DNA of 64,000 nt from assembly GCF_947500605.1 (NCBI RefSeq), contig NZ_CANMSJ010000013.1, positions 1 to 64,000 of the forward strand. Reading direction: 5' to 3'. A model generated the notes under the pieces. The model had not been told where the DNA came from. It saw only the letters and a list, made by a program, of their open reading frames with translations, and did not search any database. Both the position numbers and the translations under genes were made by a program. Numbering within the stretch: position 1 is the first letter of the stretch; every line of letters starts with the position of its first letter. This stretch comes from an uncultured Lacinutrix sp. (GTDB lineage Bacteria; Bacteroidota; Bacteroidia; Flavobacteriales; Flavobacteriaceae). Shown piece by piece: positions 26,274 through 34,111 of this stretch.

Positions 26274-27068
26274 ATGACTTACCAAGGCGTGCTAACAAAA
26301 ATGGCAACAGAGTTTTCTAGCCCAATTCAATATTATTTAGTTTTCGAAAACGATTTCATTAATATGAATCAATTACTAAATAAAACCTTGAAATTTCAAT
26401 TTGTTAAACACCAATGTTTAAACTGTAGTTTAGATAAGCCTATTTTTAGACAAGGCTTTTGTAAAAGTTGCTTTTTCGATATGCCTCAAGCTGGAGATTG
26501 GATTATGCGACCAGAGTTAAGTACTGCACATTTAGATCAAGAAGATCGTGATTTAGAATACGAAAAGAAGGTACAGCTAAAACCGCATATTGTTTATTTA
26601 GCAAATTCAAGTAATGTAAAGGTTGGTGTTACAAGAAAAACACAAGTTCCAACACGTTGGATAGATCAAGGTGCACACGAAGCTATAGCCATTGTAGAGG
26701 TGCCTAATCGTTATCTTGCAGGTATTACAGAGGTTGCTTTAAAAGATTATGTAGCAGATAAAACCAACTGGAGAACCATGCTTAAAAACGATGTGGTAGA
26801 TGAAAGTTTAGTAGAGTGGAAAAATAAGTTAAAACAATACATTCCTGCTGAAGCTCAAGAATATTACATAGAAAATAACGATGAAACGCAAATGGATTTT
26901 CCTGTGCTATCATATCCTGTGAAACCCAAAAGTTTGAATATTGAAAAAGTAGGTAGTTATGAAGGTGTGTTAAAAGGAATAAAAGGGCAGTATCTTATTT
27001 TTGAAGATGATACCGTTTGTAATATTCGAGGAAATGAAGGGAAGGTAGTGAGTATTGAAATTGTTTAA
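26274..27068 (+). CDS. DUF2797 domain-containing protein
   Basis: The 264-residue product matches DUF2797: a Cys-rich region with HQCLNCSLDKP and FCKSCFFDM (two CxxC pairs near residues 47-70, probably a zinc site), then RDLEYEKKVQ, HIVYLANSSNVKVGVTRK and PTRWIDQGA. The VYLANSSNVKVGVTR segment resembles the core of GIY-YIG nucleases, but I cannot confirm an active site. The function is unknown. It is followed after 11 nt by the Clp-N-like gene and may be co-transcribed. Confidence 0.8.
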   Translation: MTYQGVLTKMATEFSSPIQYYLVFENDFINMNQLLNKTLKFQFVKHQCLNCSLDKPIFRQGFCKSCFFDMPQAGDWIMRPELSTAHLDQEDRDLEYEKKVQLKPHIVYLANSSNVKVGVTRKTQVPTRWIDQGAHEAIAIVEVPNRYLAGITEVALKDYVADKTNWRTMLKNDVVDESLVEWKNKLKQYIPAEAQEYYIENNDETQMDFPVLSYPVKPKSLNIEKVGSYEGVLKGIKGQYLIFEDDTVCNIRGNEGKVVSIEIV

Positions 27069-27079
27069 AGGTTTTAATA

Positions 27080-27574
27080 ATGGTCTTTAATGATGAGTTT
27101 AATAGCATTGTAAAAAAGAGTAGAAGTTTGGCTATTCAATATCAAAGTAGGTTTATTTTTTCATATCATTTTCTTTTAGCATTAGAGTGTTCAAATAGTA
27201 TTACAAGTGAAATAATAAGAACTAATAATTGGAATTTAAAACCAATAAAAAAAGCACTTATTAAAGATGAAGCAGTAGGAAAACTTGATAAATATTTTTT
27301 GTTAAAAGAATTTGAAAGGGCTATAAAGTATTCAAGCTTTTATGCTTGGATTTATTATGAACAAGAAATTAAACCAGAGCATGTTGTCTTTGCTATGTTG
27401 GCCGATAAAAATAGCTTAGCAGGAAAACACCTTAGAGACATAGGTATTACCTATGATTCTTTTAAAAAAGATTATCACAATTTATATAAAACCAATACAA
27501 AATCAGTTTTTGAGGCTTTAGGAAAGAGTTCATTCTTAGTGAGAATTGGTTTTCCTGGATTTATAAAAAAGTGA
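27080..27574 (+). CDS. Orphan Clp N-terminal-domain-like protein
   Basis: The 164-residue product looks like the double helical repeat at the N-terminus of ClpA/ClpC (Clp_N): repeat one near residues 8-60 (VKKSRSLAIQYQSRFIFSYH then FLLALECS) and repeat two near 85-140 (AIKYSSFYAWIYYEQEIKPE then HVVFAMLAD). Spacing of EH/YH-like and LL-AL patterns fits the family. There is no AAA+ ATPase module, so by itself it could only bind substrate or an adaptor. The resemblance is by eye and remote. It lies 11 nt after DUF2797. Confidence 0.55.
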   Translation: MVFNDEFNSIVKKSRSLAIQYQSRFIFSYHFLLALECSNSITSEIIRTNNWNLKPIKKALIKDEAVGKLDKYFLLKEFERAIKYSSFYAWIYYEQEIKPEHVVFAMLADKNSLAGKHLRDIGITYDSFKKDYHNLYKTNTKSVFEALGKSSFLVRIGFPGFIKK

Positions 27575-27622
27575 TGATTGTGGATGTTATTAACAATGCA
27601 CTTTGAATATTTTCAATCAAAA

Positions 27623-27651
27623 AAACCTCGCATTCATAGAATGCAAGGTTT
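27623..27651. terminator. Bidirectional terminator between convergent genes
   Basis: AAACCTCGCATTC and GAATGCAAGGTTT pair with one mismatch around an ATA loop. It lies between the Clp-N-like gene and rpsU, which converge. Confidence 0.7.
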
Positions 27652-27677
27652 ATATATTATAAAAGAAAAAGTATTTA

Positions 27678-27872
27678 CTATACGTTTTCTGCGTCTCTTA
27701 ATCCTTGGATATAAGATGCTTTTTGAATTTGACGACGACGTGTTACAGAAGGCTTAGTGAAGTGTTGTCCTTCTCTTAAGTTCTGCATTACTTTAATGTT
27801 ACGGTGCTTTCTTTTGTAACGTTTTAAAGCTCTTTCTATATTTTCTCCGTCTTTAATTTCTATTCTTAACAT
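27678..27872 (-). CDS. rpsU: 30S ribosomal protein S21
   Basis: The 64-residue basic protein starts MLRIEIKDGENIERALKRYK and contains the FTKPSVTRRRQ stretch typical of S21. In Bacteroidota S21 sits near the 3' end of 16S rRNA and is thought to help sequester the anti-Shine-Dalgarno sequence, which fits the scarcity of SD sites in this window. It is a single gene with its own promoter at 27908-27938 and a downstream terminator. Confidence 0.96.
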   Translation of the reverse strand: MLRIEIKDGENIERALKRYKRKHRNIKVMQNLREGQHFTKPSVTRRRQIQKASYIQGLRDAENV

Positions 27873-27907
27873 ATCTTTATATTATGTGTATTCTTAAATT
27901 TCAGGTT

Positions 27908-27938
27908 GCAAATATAAGTTTATCTTTTAATTTAAACA
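27908..27938 (-). promoter_or_regulatory. Promoter of rpsU
   Basis: On the minus strand the -7 box is TATATTTG (27908-27915) and a TTG lies at 27936-27938, 20 nt upstream. The expected start of transcription is about 30 nt before the rpsU ATG. Confidence 0.6.
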
Positions 27939-27984
27939 ATAGACTTATAAAGTTTTTGCAATTTATTTTGATTATTATTTATTC

Positions 27985-30663
27985 TTAATTAATTGTGTCC
28001 TTTTTCTTGTTCTTTTTCCCGAACAATCCACCTAAAACATCCTTTACTACATTTGTTGGATTTTTTGTTGAATCTGTTGGTGTGCTTGAGTTGTTTCCAT
28101 TAGGGAAAATATCTTTAATCACATTTATAACAGGAGAACTATTTTGTGTTTGAGTACTATCGCTTGCTGTTTGATTGCTACTGTTAAGGCCTAATAAATC
28201 TTTAATTTTATCTTTTCCGTTATTAAGTAGCTTTTGTTTTTCAATTTCTATTAGCTGCGTCGTTAAATTTTTAACTCCACTAGTTAAATCGGTTTGTACT
28301 TTTGGGCTAGTAAACGATCCTGTTAAATTAGCAGTTATTGGGATGCTAATTTTGTTAACCTCGCTATCGTTTATTTTTCCAACAAGTCTATTTACTTCAC
28401 TTCCTAAGTACTTAGCAGGTACATTAAAAACAACATTGTAATCCATAGATTTGTCGAAACCATGGTTTCCACCTACTGTAATGCCAATATCTTTGTAGTT
28501 TAAATTAAAAGGTGAGATACTTACACGGCCGTTTTCAAATTTTAAAGCTGTTTTTAAGTCTTTTAAGTCTAGCTTGTCGAAATCTATAAAACTTAATTTA
28601 CTGGTTAATGCATCAAATAGTGCAGCATTTTTTGGTTCTACTTTGGTAGTTAGTAATTCTGCTAAAGCGCCACCAGAAATAGAACTCATTAGAGGAGTAA
28701 AGTCATCTCCTAAAGTTCCGCTTAGTGTAATAGCACTATTTAGTTTTCCTTGTAATACTTTTGCAATTGGAGCTAAATTTTGAAGCATATCTAAATCTCT
28801 AAAAGATTGTGATATATCAAAATTGCTCATACCTAAATCCATCTTAAAAGTTGGCGTTTTAGTTTTAGTATCAACTAAGCCTGTCATGTTAAGGTTTCCG
28901 CCTAATAAATCAGATGTTACGTTTTGTAAATTAGCCGTTTCGTCTTTAATTAATAGTTTTCCTTTTACGTTTGTAAGTGTTAAGTTATCGTAAACTACAG
29001 TTTTAGCATCTGCAGTAATGGTGCAATCTAAAAATGCTGGAATTTTAAGGGCGTCGTTAGGCTCTGCGCTTTGGTTTACGGGTCTATCGCTTCCGCCTTC
29101 AACCATGAAATCACTAATTAAAAAATTATTAGATGCGACATTAAAATCACCTTTTAGTTTTTTGTCACTTAATAAAAAGCCTAATAAGTTGTTTATGGTT
29201 CCTGTTGCGTTTAAATCTGTTTTTCCAGTAGAGGCTTTAAAGTTTTCTAAAGTTATAGTGCTTGGCTTAAAACTAACATTAGCTTCAGTAATATTTAATG
29301 GGTTAACAATATCTGCAGAAGAAAACACGAAATCGTTAACACTAATATTTCCATTGTTTTTAATGCGGTCGTAGGCATTGGTTTCAATGGCATTCATATC
29401 GAAACTAGTATTTAGTTTTGCTTTAATAATACCGCTTAATTCGTTTTCTAAAGTTATTGGGTACGCTTTAGTGATGTTTGCTAAATTTAAAACGCCATCA
29501 ATATTAGCACTTACAAGCATGTTTTTAGTAAGGTTTTTTATAACTGCTGAAGATTTAAATTCGTCTTCATCAATTTTAAAATTTAATGTTTTTAGATCTA
29601 CAAAAGTATCATCTACATTTCCAGTTGTATTTTTTATTGCAGCATTAATGCTAATGTTTTCTACACGTTTTGGTAAATCTGGATATTTAAACGATGCATT
29701 ATTAGAGGCTATATTAATGTCTAAAGTTGGTATTGTTTTTTCTGTTACCAAACCTTTAATCTTACCGTTAACCTTGAAGTTTCCGCTAGTTTCAACATCA
29801 CTAATATTCTGAGAGTATGTTTTAGGAATAACCGCTAAGAAGTCTTTAAAACTTGACCCAGGATTCTCAAAAGTAATATCAATATCTTGTCCGCCTTCTA
29901 TTAATTGCACGTATCCTGAAAACTCTAAAGGAAGGTCGTTTATTAAACCTTTGTTTTCTTTAAAAGTGTATTTACTGTTTTCTAAATCAAGATCTATTAA
30001 AGCATCTAATTTAATACGGTTATTACTAAGGTATTCGGTGCTATCAAGACTTAAAGTAACGTTAGCTTCACTTTTAGTGTTTAATTCTGAAACACTTTCT
30101 GAAAATATTCCGCTTCCAGAATGGTCTAATTCTGTTACATGTAATATCGTATTCGATCCTTCATCTAAATAAGTTAGTGCGCTTTTAGTAATCACATAAT
30201 CCTCAATGCTTAAAGAAAAACCTTCACTTTTGTCTGTGCTAGTATTTGTGTTTTCTGTTTCTTTTGCAATGTCGTAATTGGCATCTCCAAATTTGTTTAC
30301 TTTTAGATTAACAAGTGCTTCATTTACATAAATTGAATTAATAACAATTGGTCCTTCGTCTGCCTTTTTAAAAAGTTCTTTTACAGACATGTCAAAAGAA
30401 AGCGATTTTACACTACCTAGTGTTTCGTCTTTAAAAGGTTCTAAATTGGTGATTTTAAGATTATCCACAGTAACATTGGCTTGCGGAAAACTGCTTATAA
30501 AACTTAGGCTAACATCTGCAAATTCAACATTTGCATTTACGCTGTTATTAACAAAATTACGAACCATATCTTTTATCTGATTTTGAAAGATAAAAGGAGC
30601 AACTAATAAAAGTATAACTATAACTAATAGTGAGATACCTGTAATTTTTAATATTTTCTTCAT
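27985..30663 (-). CDS. AsmA family protein
   Basis: The 892-residue product has one N-terminal membrane helix (about 5-26) followed by a very long beta-rich region typical of AsmA/bridge-type proteins: FADVSLSFISSFPQANVTVD and VKSLSFDMSVKELF early on, and the AsmA C-terminal part with LQNVTSDLLGGNLNMTGLVD and FKMDLGMSNFDISQSFRDLD. The C-terminal 90 residues are low complexity (S, N, T, P, then KKNKKKD). AsmA-like proteins span the periplasm and are implicated in lipid movement and outer membrane homeostasis. It has no operon partner. Confidence 0.88.
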   Translation of the reverse strand: MKKILKITGISLLVIVILLLVAPFIFQNQIKDMVRNFVNNSVNANVEFADVSLSFISSFPQANVTVDNLKITNLEPFKDETLGSVKSLSFDMSVKELFKKADEGPIVINSIYVNEALVNLKVNKFGDANYDIAKETENTNTSTDKSEGFSLSIEDYVITKSALTYLDEGSNTILHVTELDHSGSGIFSESVSELNTKSEANVTLSLDSTEYLSNNRIKLDALIDLDLENSKYTFKENKGLINDLPLEFSGYVQLIEGGQDIDITFENPGSSFKDFLAVIPKTYSQNISDVETSGNFKVNGKIKGLVTEKTIPTLDINIASNNASFKYPDLPKRVENISINAAIKNTTGNVDDTFVDLKTLNFKIDEDEFKSSAVIKNLTKNMLVSANIDGVLNLANITKAYPITLENELSGIIKAKLNTSFDMNAIETNAYDRIKNNGNISVNDFVFSSADIVNPLNITEANVSFKPSTITLENFKASTGKTDLNATGTINNLLGFLLSDKKLKGDFNVASNNFLISDFMVEGGSDRPVNQSAEPNDALKIPAFLDCTITADAKTVVYDNLTLTNVKGKLLIKDETANLQNVTSDLLGGNLNMTGLVDTKTKTPTFKMDLGMSNFDISQSFRDLDMLQNLAPIAKVLQGKLNSAITLSGTLGDDFTPLMSSISGGALAELLTTKVEPKNAALFDALTSKLSFIDFDKLDLKDLKTALKFENGRVSISPFNLNYKDIGITVGGNHGFDKSMDYNVVFNVPAKYLGSEVNRLVGKINDSEVNKISIPITANLTGSFTSPKVQTDLTSGVKNLTTQLIEIEKQKLLNNGKDKIKDLLGLNSSNQTASDSTQTQNSSPVINVIKDIFPNGNNSSTPTDSTKNPTNVVKDVLGGLFGKKNKKKDTIN

Positions 30664-30772
30664 GTTTGTTCCCGGGTTTTGGGATAGATTTAGTTTTGTT
30701 AAGTATAGTATTTACGTATAATCTAATGATTTAGATTTGTTATCAAAGATTTTAATAAAAGTTTAGCATTAA

Positions 30773-31477
30773 TTATAGAAGGTCTATTTCTTCATTAATT
30801 TTTAAATTAAAGGTTTTTCTAAAAATAAAAACGCCCAAATATAAAAAAGGAGTATCTATAAAAGCGACTAAAACTTTAAATAGAAAGCCACTTATTAGTA
30901 AACCTTTAAAGTTGTTCCAGTCAATAATGCCAAAAGAGCACAGTAAAAACAATACAGAAAAAGTGTCTATAAATTGCGAAAACCAGGTGGAGAAATTATT
31001 TCGAAGCCACAAATGTTTACCTTTTGTTAAGCGTTTCCAGAAATGATAAATTTGAATGTCTATAAACTGCGCAAATAAATAAGCTGTCATACTTGCAAAA
31101 ACGGCAATTGAAGATGCTCCAAATACTTTGTGAAATGTTTCGTTATTAATAGGAGAGTTGTTAAGTGCAGGAACTGCATCTGCTGCAAAAACTATTAATA
31201 ATGAAAAAAATGAAGCAAAGATACCAGCGATAACCACATCGTTTGCACGTTTCTTTCCGTAGATTTCACTTATTAAATCGGTAATTAGAAAAGTGATAGG
31301 ATAAGGTAGAATGCCAACAGAGATTTCGAAAAGACTAAAACCTAATATTTTAATATCTAAAGGATACCAATAAAAAAACTTCTGAAAAATTAAATTAGAA
31401 ACCACTAAAGAGGTAATAAACAAAGCGCCTAGGAATAGGTAGGTACGTTGGGCTTTAAGTTTGTTTTTTAATGTCAT
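30773..31477 (-). CDS. Queuosine precursor transporter (YhhQ/VUT family)
   Basis: The 234-residue integral membrane protein has about six helices and the family patterns ITFLITDLISEIYGKKRAND and AYLFAQFIDIQIYHFWKRLT, with WLRNNFSTWFSQFIDT further on. YhhQ relatives import queuosine precursors such as preQ0 or preQ1 through the inner membrane for tRNA wobble modification. It is divergent from the folK fusion gene and lies after the AsmA gene start on the same strand, about 110 nt away. Confidence 0.9.
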   Translation of the reverse strand: MTLKNKLKAQRTYLFLGALFITSLVVSNLIFQKFFYWYPLDIKILGFSLFEISVGILPYPITFLITDLISEIYGKKRANDVVIAGIFASFFSLLIVFAADAVPALNNSPINNETFHKVFGASSIAVFASMTAYLFAQFIDIQIYHFWKRLTKGKHLWLRNNFSTWFSQFIDTFSVLFLLCSFGIIDWNNFKGLLISGFLFKVLVAFIDTPFLYLGVFIFRKTFNLKINEEIDLL

Positions 31478-31610
31478 AATACTTTTAAATTTTTCACACA
31501 GAGCCGTTTGCTTAGTATTGTGGAAACTTAAACTAAATTCGTTAATAAATAGTTTAAGTAAATATAAAGGAAACCATTTACTTTTAGTTATTTTGCCTTC
31601 TCGATTAAAA

Positions 31611-32735
31611 ATGGATTCACAGAAAGTTTACATATCTATAGGAAGTAATAAGGGCGACAAATTTAAGAATTTGCAAGCAGCTGTGGATGCTATCCATTTA
31701 AAAGTAGGAACAGTAAAAATCATCTCAAAAATTTTTAAAACACCTGCTTTAGGTTTTGATGGTGACGATTTTTTTAATGCTTGTTTGTTGGTTGATAGTT
31801 ATTTAAAACCTAGTAAAATTCTTAAGGAATTATTACTAATAGAAACGGATTTAGGTAGAGTTAGAACCAAAAAGGAAGGCTACGAGTCTAGAGTTATAGA
31901 TTTAGATATATTATTTATAGACGAAGTAATAATCGATACAAAGTCTCTTAAAGTACCACATCCAGAGTTGCACAACCGTAGGTTTGTTTTAGAGCCTTTA
32001 TATAACATAGCTTCTAAGGTTAAGCATCCAGTTTTAGAAAAAGAAATTTCTGTTTTACTAACAGAATGTAAAGACGAAAGTGTTTTAGAACCAATTAATA
32101 TTTGGTTAAAAAACCCAAGTAAACAATACGATTTTTCGAAGTACAATTACATTGCTATTGAGGGAAACATTGGTGCAGGAAAAACAAGTTTGGTTACAAA
32201 AATAGCTCAAGATTACAATGCAAAATTAATTTTAGAACGTTTTGCAGATAATCCTTTTTTGCCTAAGTTTTATAAAGATGCCCAGCGTTACGCTTTTACT
32301 CTAGAAATGTCTTTTCTTGCTGATCGCTACCAGCAAATAAATGATGACTTATCGCAGTTAGATTTGTTTAAAGATTTTATAGTAAGTGACTACGATATTT
32401 TTAAGTCATTAATTTTTTCTAAAATAACATTAAATCAAGACGAGTTTAAGTTGTACAGAAAGTTGTTTTATCTAATGTATAAAGATATTGCAAAACCAGA
32501 ACTTTATGTTTATCTCTATCAAAACACAGAAAGACTTAAGGCTAATATAAAAAAACGCGGTAGAAAGTACGAGCAGAATATAGATAGCGAGTATCTTGAT
32601 AAAATTAATTCTGGTTATTTAGATTTTCTAAAAAATCAAACAGAGCTCAATGTTAAAATTATAGATATTTCTGATCGCGATTTTGTAAAAAATCGTGAGG
32701 ATTATTTATATGTTTTAGACGCTATTTGTAAGTAG
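31611..32735 (+). CDS. folK: Bifunctional HPPK (FolK) - deoxynucleoside kinase fusion
   Basis: The 374-residue fusion begins MDSQKVYISIGSNKGDKF. I chose this ATG because the longer frame from 31461 adds 50 residues unlike any HPPK and overlaps the neighbouring gene. Residues 1-165 are HPPK, which pyrophosphorylates 6-hydroxymethyl-dihydropterin in folate synthesis (GSNKGDKF, RVIDLDILFID, PHPELHNRRFVLEPL). Residues 175-374 are a deoxynucleoside kinase of the dCK/dGK type with P-loop GNIGAGKT at 185-192, the E-RF block LILERFADNPFLP and the arginine-rich lid KKRGRKYE. This fusion is seen in other Bacteroidota. Confidence 0.92.
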   Translation: MDSQKVYISIGSNKGDKFKNLQAAVDAIHLKVGTVKIISKIFKTPALGFDGDDFFNACLLVDSYLKPSKILKELLLIETDLGRVRTKKEGYESRVIDLDILFIDEVIIDTKSLKVPHPELHNRRFVLEPLYNIASKVKHPVLEKEISVLLTECKDESVLEPINIWLKNPSKQYDFSKYNYIAIEGNIGAGKTSLVTKIAQDYNAKLILERFADNPFLPKFYKDAQRYAFTLEMSFLADRYQQINDDLSQLDLFKDFIVSDYDIFKSLIFSKITLNQDEFKLYRKLFYLMYKDIAKPELYVYLYQNTERLKANIKKRGRKYEQNIDSEYLDKINSGYLDFLKNQTELNVKIIDISDRDFVKNREDYLYVLDAICK

Positions 32736-32767
32736 ATTTTAACGATTTTTATAGGTTATTTTTATAA

Positions 32768-33424
32768 TTAAAAAAGTTGATATACCGTTGTTACAATATG
32801 TCCTTTGTTGTTATCTGTAATGTAATCATCTAACTTAATCTCGCTTTTAACTTTTAGATTAAAAGGAGTTTCTAATAAATTAACACCGCTATTTTGTTTT
32901 AACCTTATGCCTTGGCCAGAGATAATGTCTTTGTTTGGTATAAAGTTCTCCATAGGTAGATGCTCTGTTAGTATTACATATTTGTACGCCTCTATTTTTT
33001 TTGTAATCTTGAGTATTTCGGCGTTGGATAAGTGTTGTAGTACCTGTCTAATTATAAGGCAATCTGCAGGAGGAAGGTTGTCTTTAGAAATGTCTAAACA
33101 ATCAAATTCCAAGTTGCTTTCTTGAAATGTTTTTTTATTTCTATCAATTAGTTTTTCAACTATATCTATGGCGATGTATTTTTTAGCCGATGTTACAAGG
33201 TGTTTTCCAATATTAAAATCACCACAACCTAAGTCGCAAACAATCAAAGGTTCTTTAGTTTTAAAAAAAGCTTTTAAAGCCTCTATGTATGGGTCTGTAA
33301 TTTTTGAATCGTGAGAACCTGTTCCAGAAAAAAAATCATGTTCTTTTCCTCCCCAAAGTTTCATGTCATAAATCTGATCCATCACACGTTTAGTCTCCCA
33401 AGGCTTTTTTTGTTTTTTAGCCAC
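32768..33424 (-). CDS. Class I SAM-dependent methyltransferase
   Basis: The 218-residue product has the SAM-binding motif I VCDLGCGDFNIGKHL (about 62-76), motif II acidic YIAIDIVEKLIDRN, and LDISKDNLPPADCLIIRQVLQHL. The N-terminal WETKRVMDQIYDMKLWGG stretch is unlike common small methyltransferases. The substrate cannot be told. It follows the TrmH-family gene by 6 nt, so the two are an operon. Confidence 0.85.
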   Translation of the reverse strand: MAKKQKKPWETKRVMDQIYDMKLWGGKEHDFFSGTGSHDSKITDPYIEALKAFFKTKEPLIVCDLGCGDFNIGKHLVTSAKKYIAIDIVEKLIDRNKKTFQESNLEFDCLDISKDNLPPADCLIIRQVLQHLSNAEILKITKKIEAYKYVILTEHLPMENFIPNKDIISGQGIRLKQNSGVNLLETPFNLKVKSEIKLDDYITDNNKGHIVTTVYQLF

Positions 33425-33430
33425 CTGTAT

Positions 33431-33964
33431 TTATGTTGTTTTTAATTTAGAAAACAAATCCCAAACCACAACACCACAACTAACAGAGATATTAAGAGAG
33501 TGTTTAGTCCCAAATTGAGGAATCTCAATTACAGTATCGCTACTAGAAACTATATCTTGAGCAACTCCTTTAACTTCATTACCAAAAACTAATGCGTAAG
33601 TTGTATTGGCTTCAACTTTAAAGTCGTTTAACATAGTAGCATTTTCGGCTTGTTCTATGGCGCAAATTTTCACGTTATCAGTCTTTAGCTTTTCAATAAC
33701 AGAAGATGTCTTTTCGGCATATTCCCAATCTACGGTATCTGTACTGCCTAGTGCTGTTTTGTGTATGTCTTTATGCGGTGGTGTTGCAGTTATGCCACAG
33801 AGGTAGATTTTTTCAATTAAAAAAGCATCACTTGTTCTAAAAACAGAACCAATATTATTTAAACTTCTAATATTATCTAAAATAATGATAATAGGTGTTT
33901 TGTTCGCTTCTTTAAAGTCGTTAACACTTAGTCTGTCAAGTTCGCTGTTTTTTAATTTGCGCAT
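33431..33964 (-). CDS. TrmH/SpoU family RNA methyltransferase
   Basis: The 177-residue product is a SPOUT methyltransferase with the three knot motifs: LDNIRSLNNIGSVFRTSDAF, ALVFGNEVKGV and IPQFGTKHSLNISVSCGVVV. Such enzymes methylate the 2'-O position of ribose in tRNA or rRNA. The short length and lack of an N-terminal substrate-binding domain resemble tRNA-type members, but the target nucleotide cannot be fixed. It overlaps no gene and precedes the class I methyltransferase by 6 nt. Confidence 0.9.
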   Translation of the reverse strand: MRKLKNSELDRLSVNDFKEANKTPIIIILDNIRSLNNIGSVFRTSDAFLIEKIYLCGITATPPHKDIHKTALGSTDTVDWEYAEKTSSVIEKLKTDNVKICAIEQAENATMLNDFKVEANTTYALVFGNEVKGVAQDIVSSSDTVIEIPQFGTKHSLNISVSCGVVVWDLFSKLKTT

Positions 33965-34111
33965 AAAATCAATCTTTCATTTCGAGGAGGATGCTTTATA
34001 AGTAATCTCTTCAATTCAATTGTGAATAATTATAAATAACTAAAGTAAAATTGATTTCAAAAAAAATCAATATTTAGTTACATTGCAAACTTACTTAAAA
34101 ACTAAATTCCT

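Noticed and set aside
29378-29812. 144-codon plus-strand frame inside the AsmA gene
   Set aside because: Antisense shadow with no recognisable motif; AsmA is continuous through the region.
31461-31610. 50-residue N-terminal extension of the FolK fusion
   Set aside because: Unlike HPPK N-termini and overlapping the start of the divergent transporter gene; the ATG at 31611 gives the canonical start.
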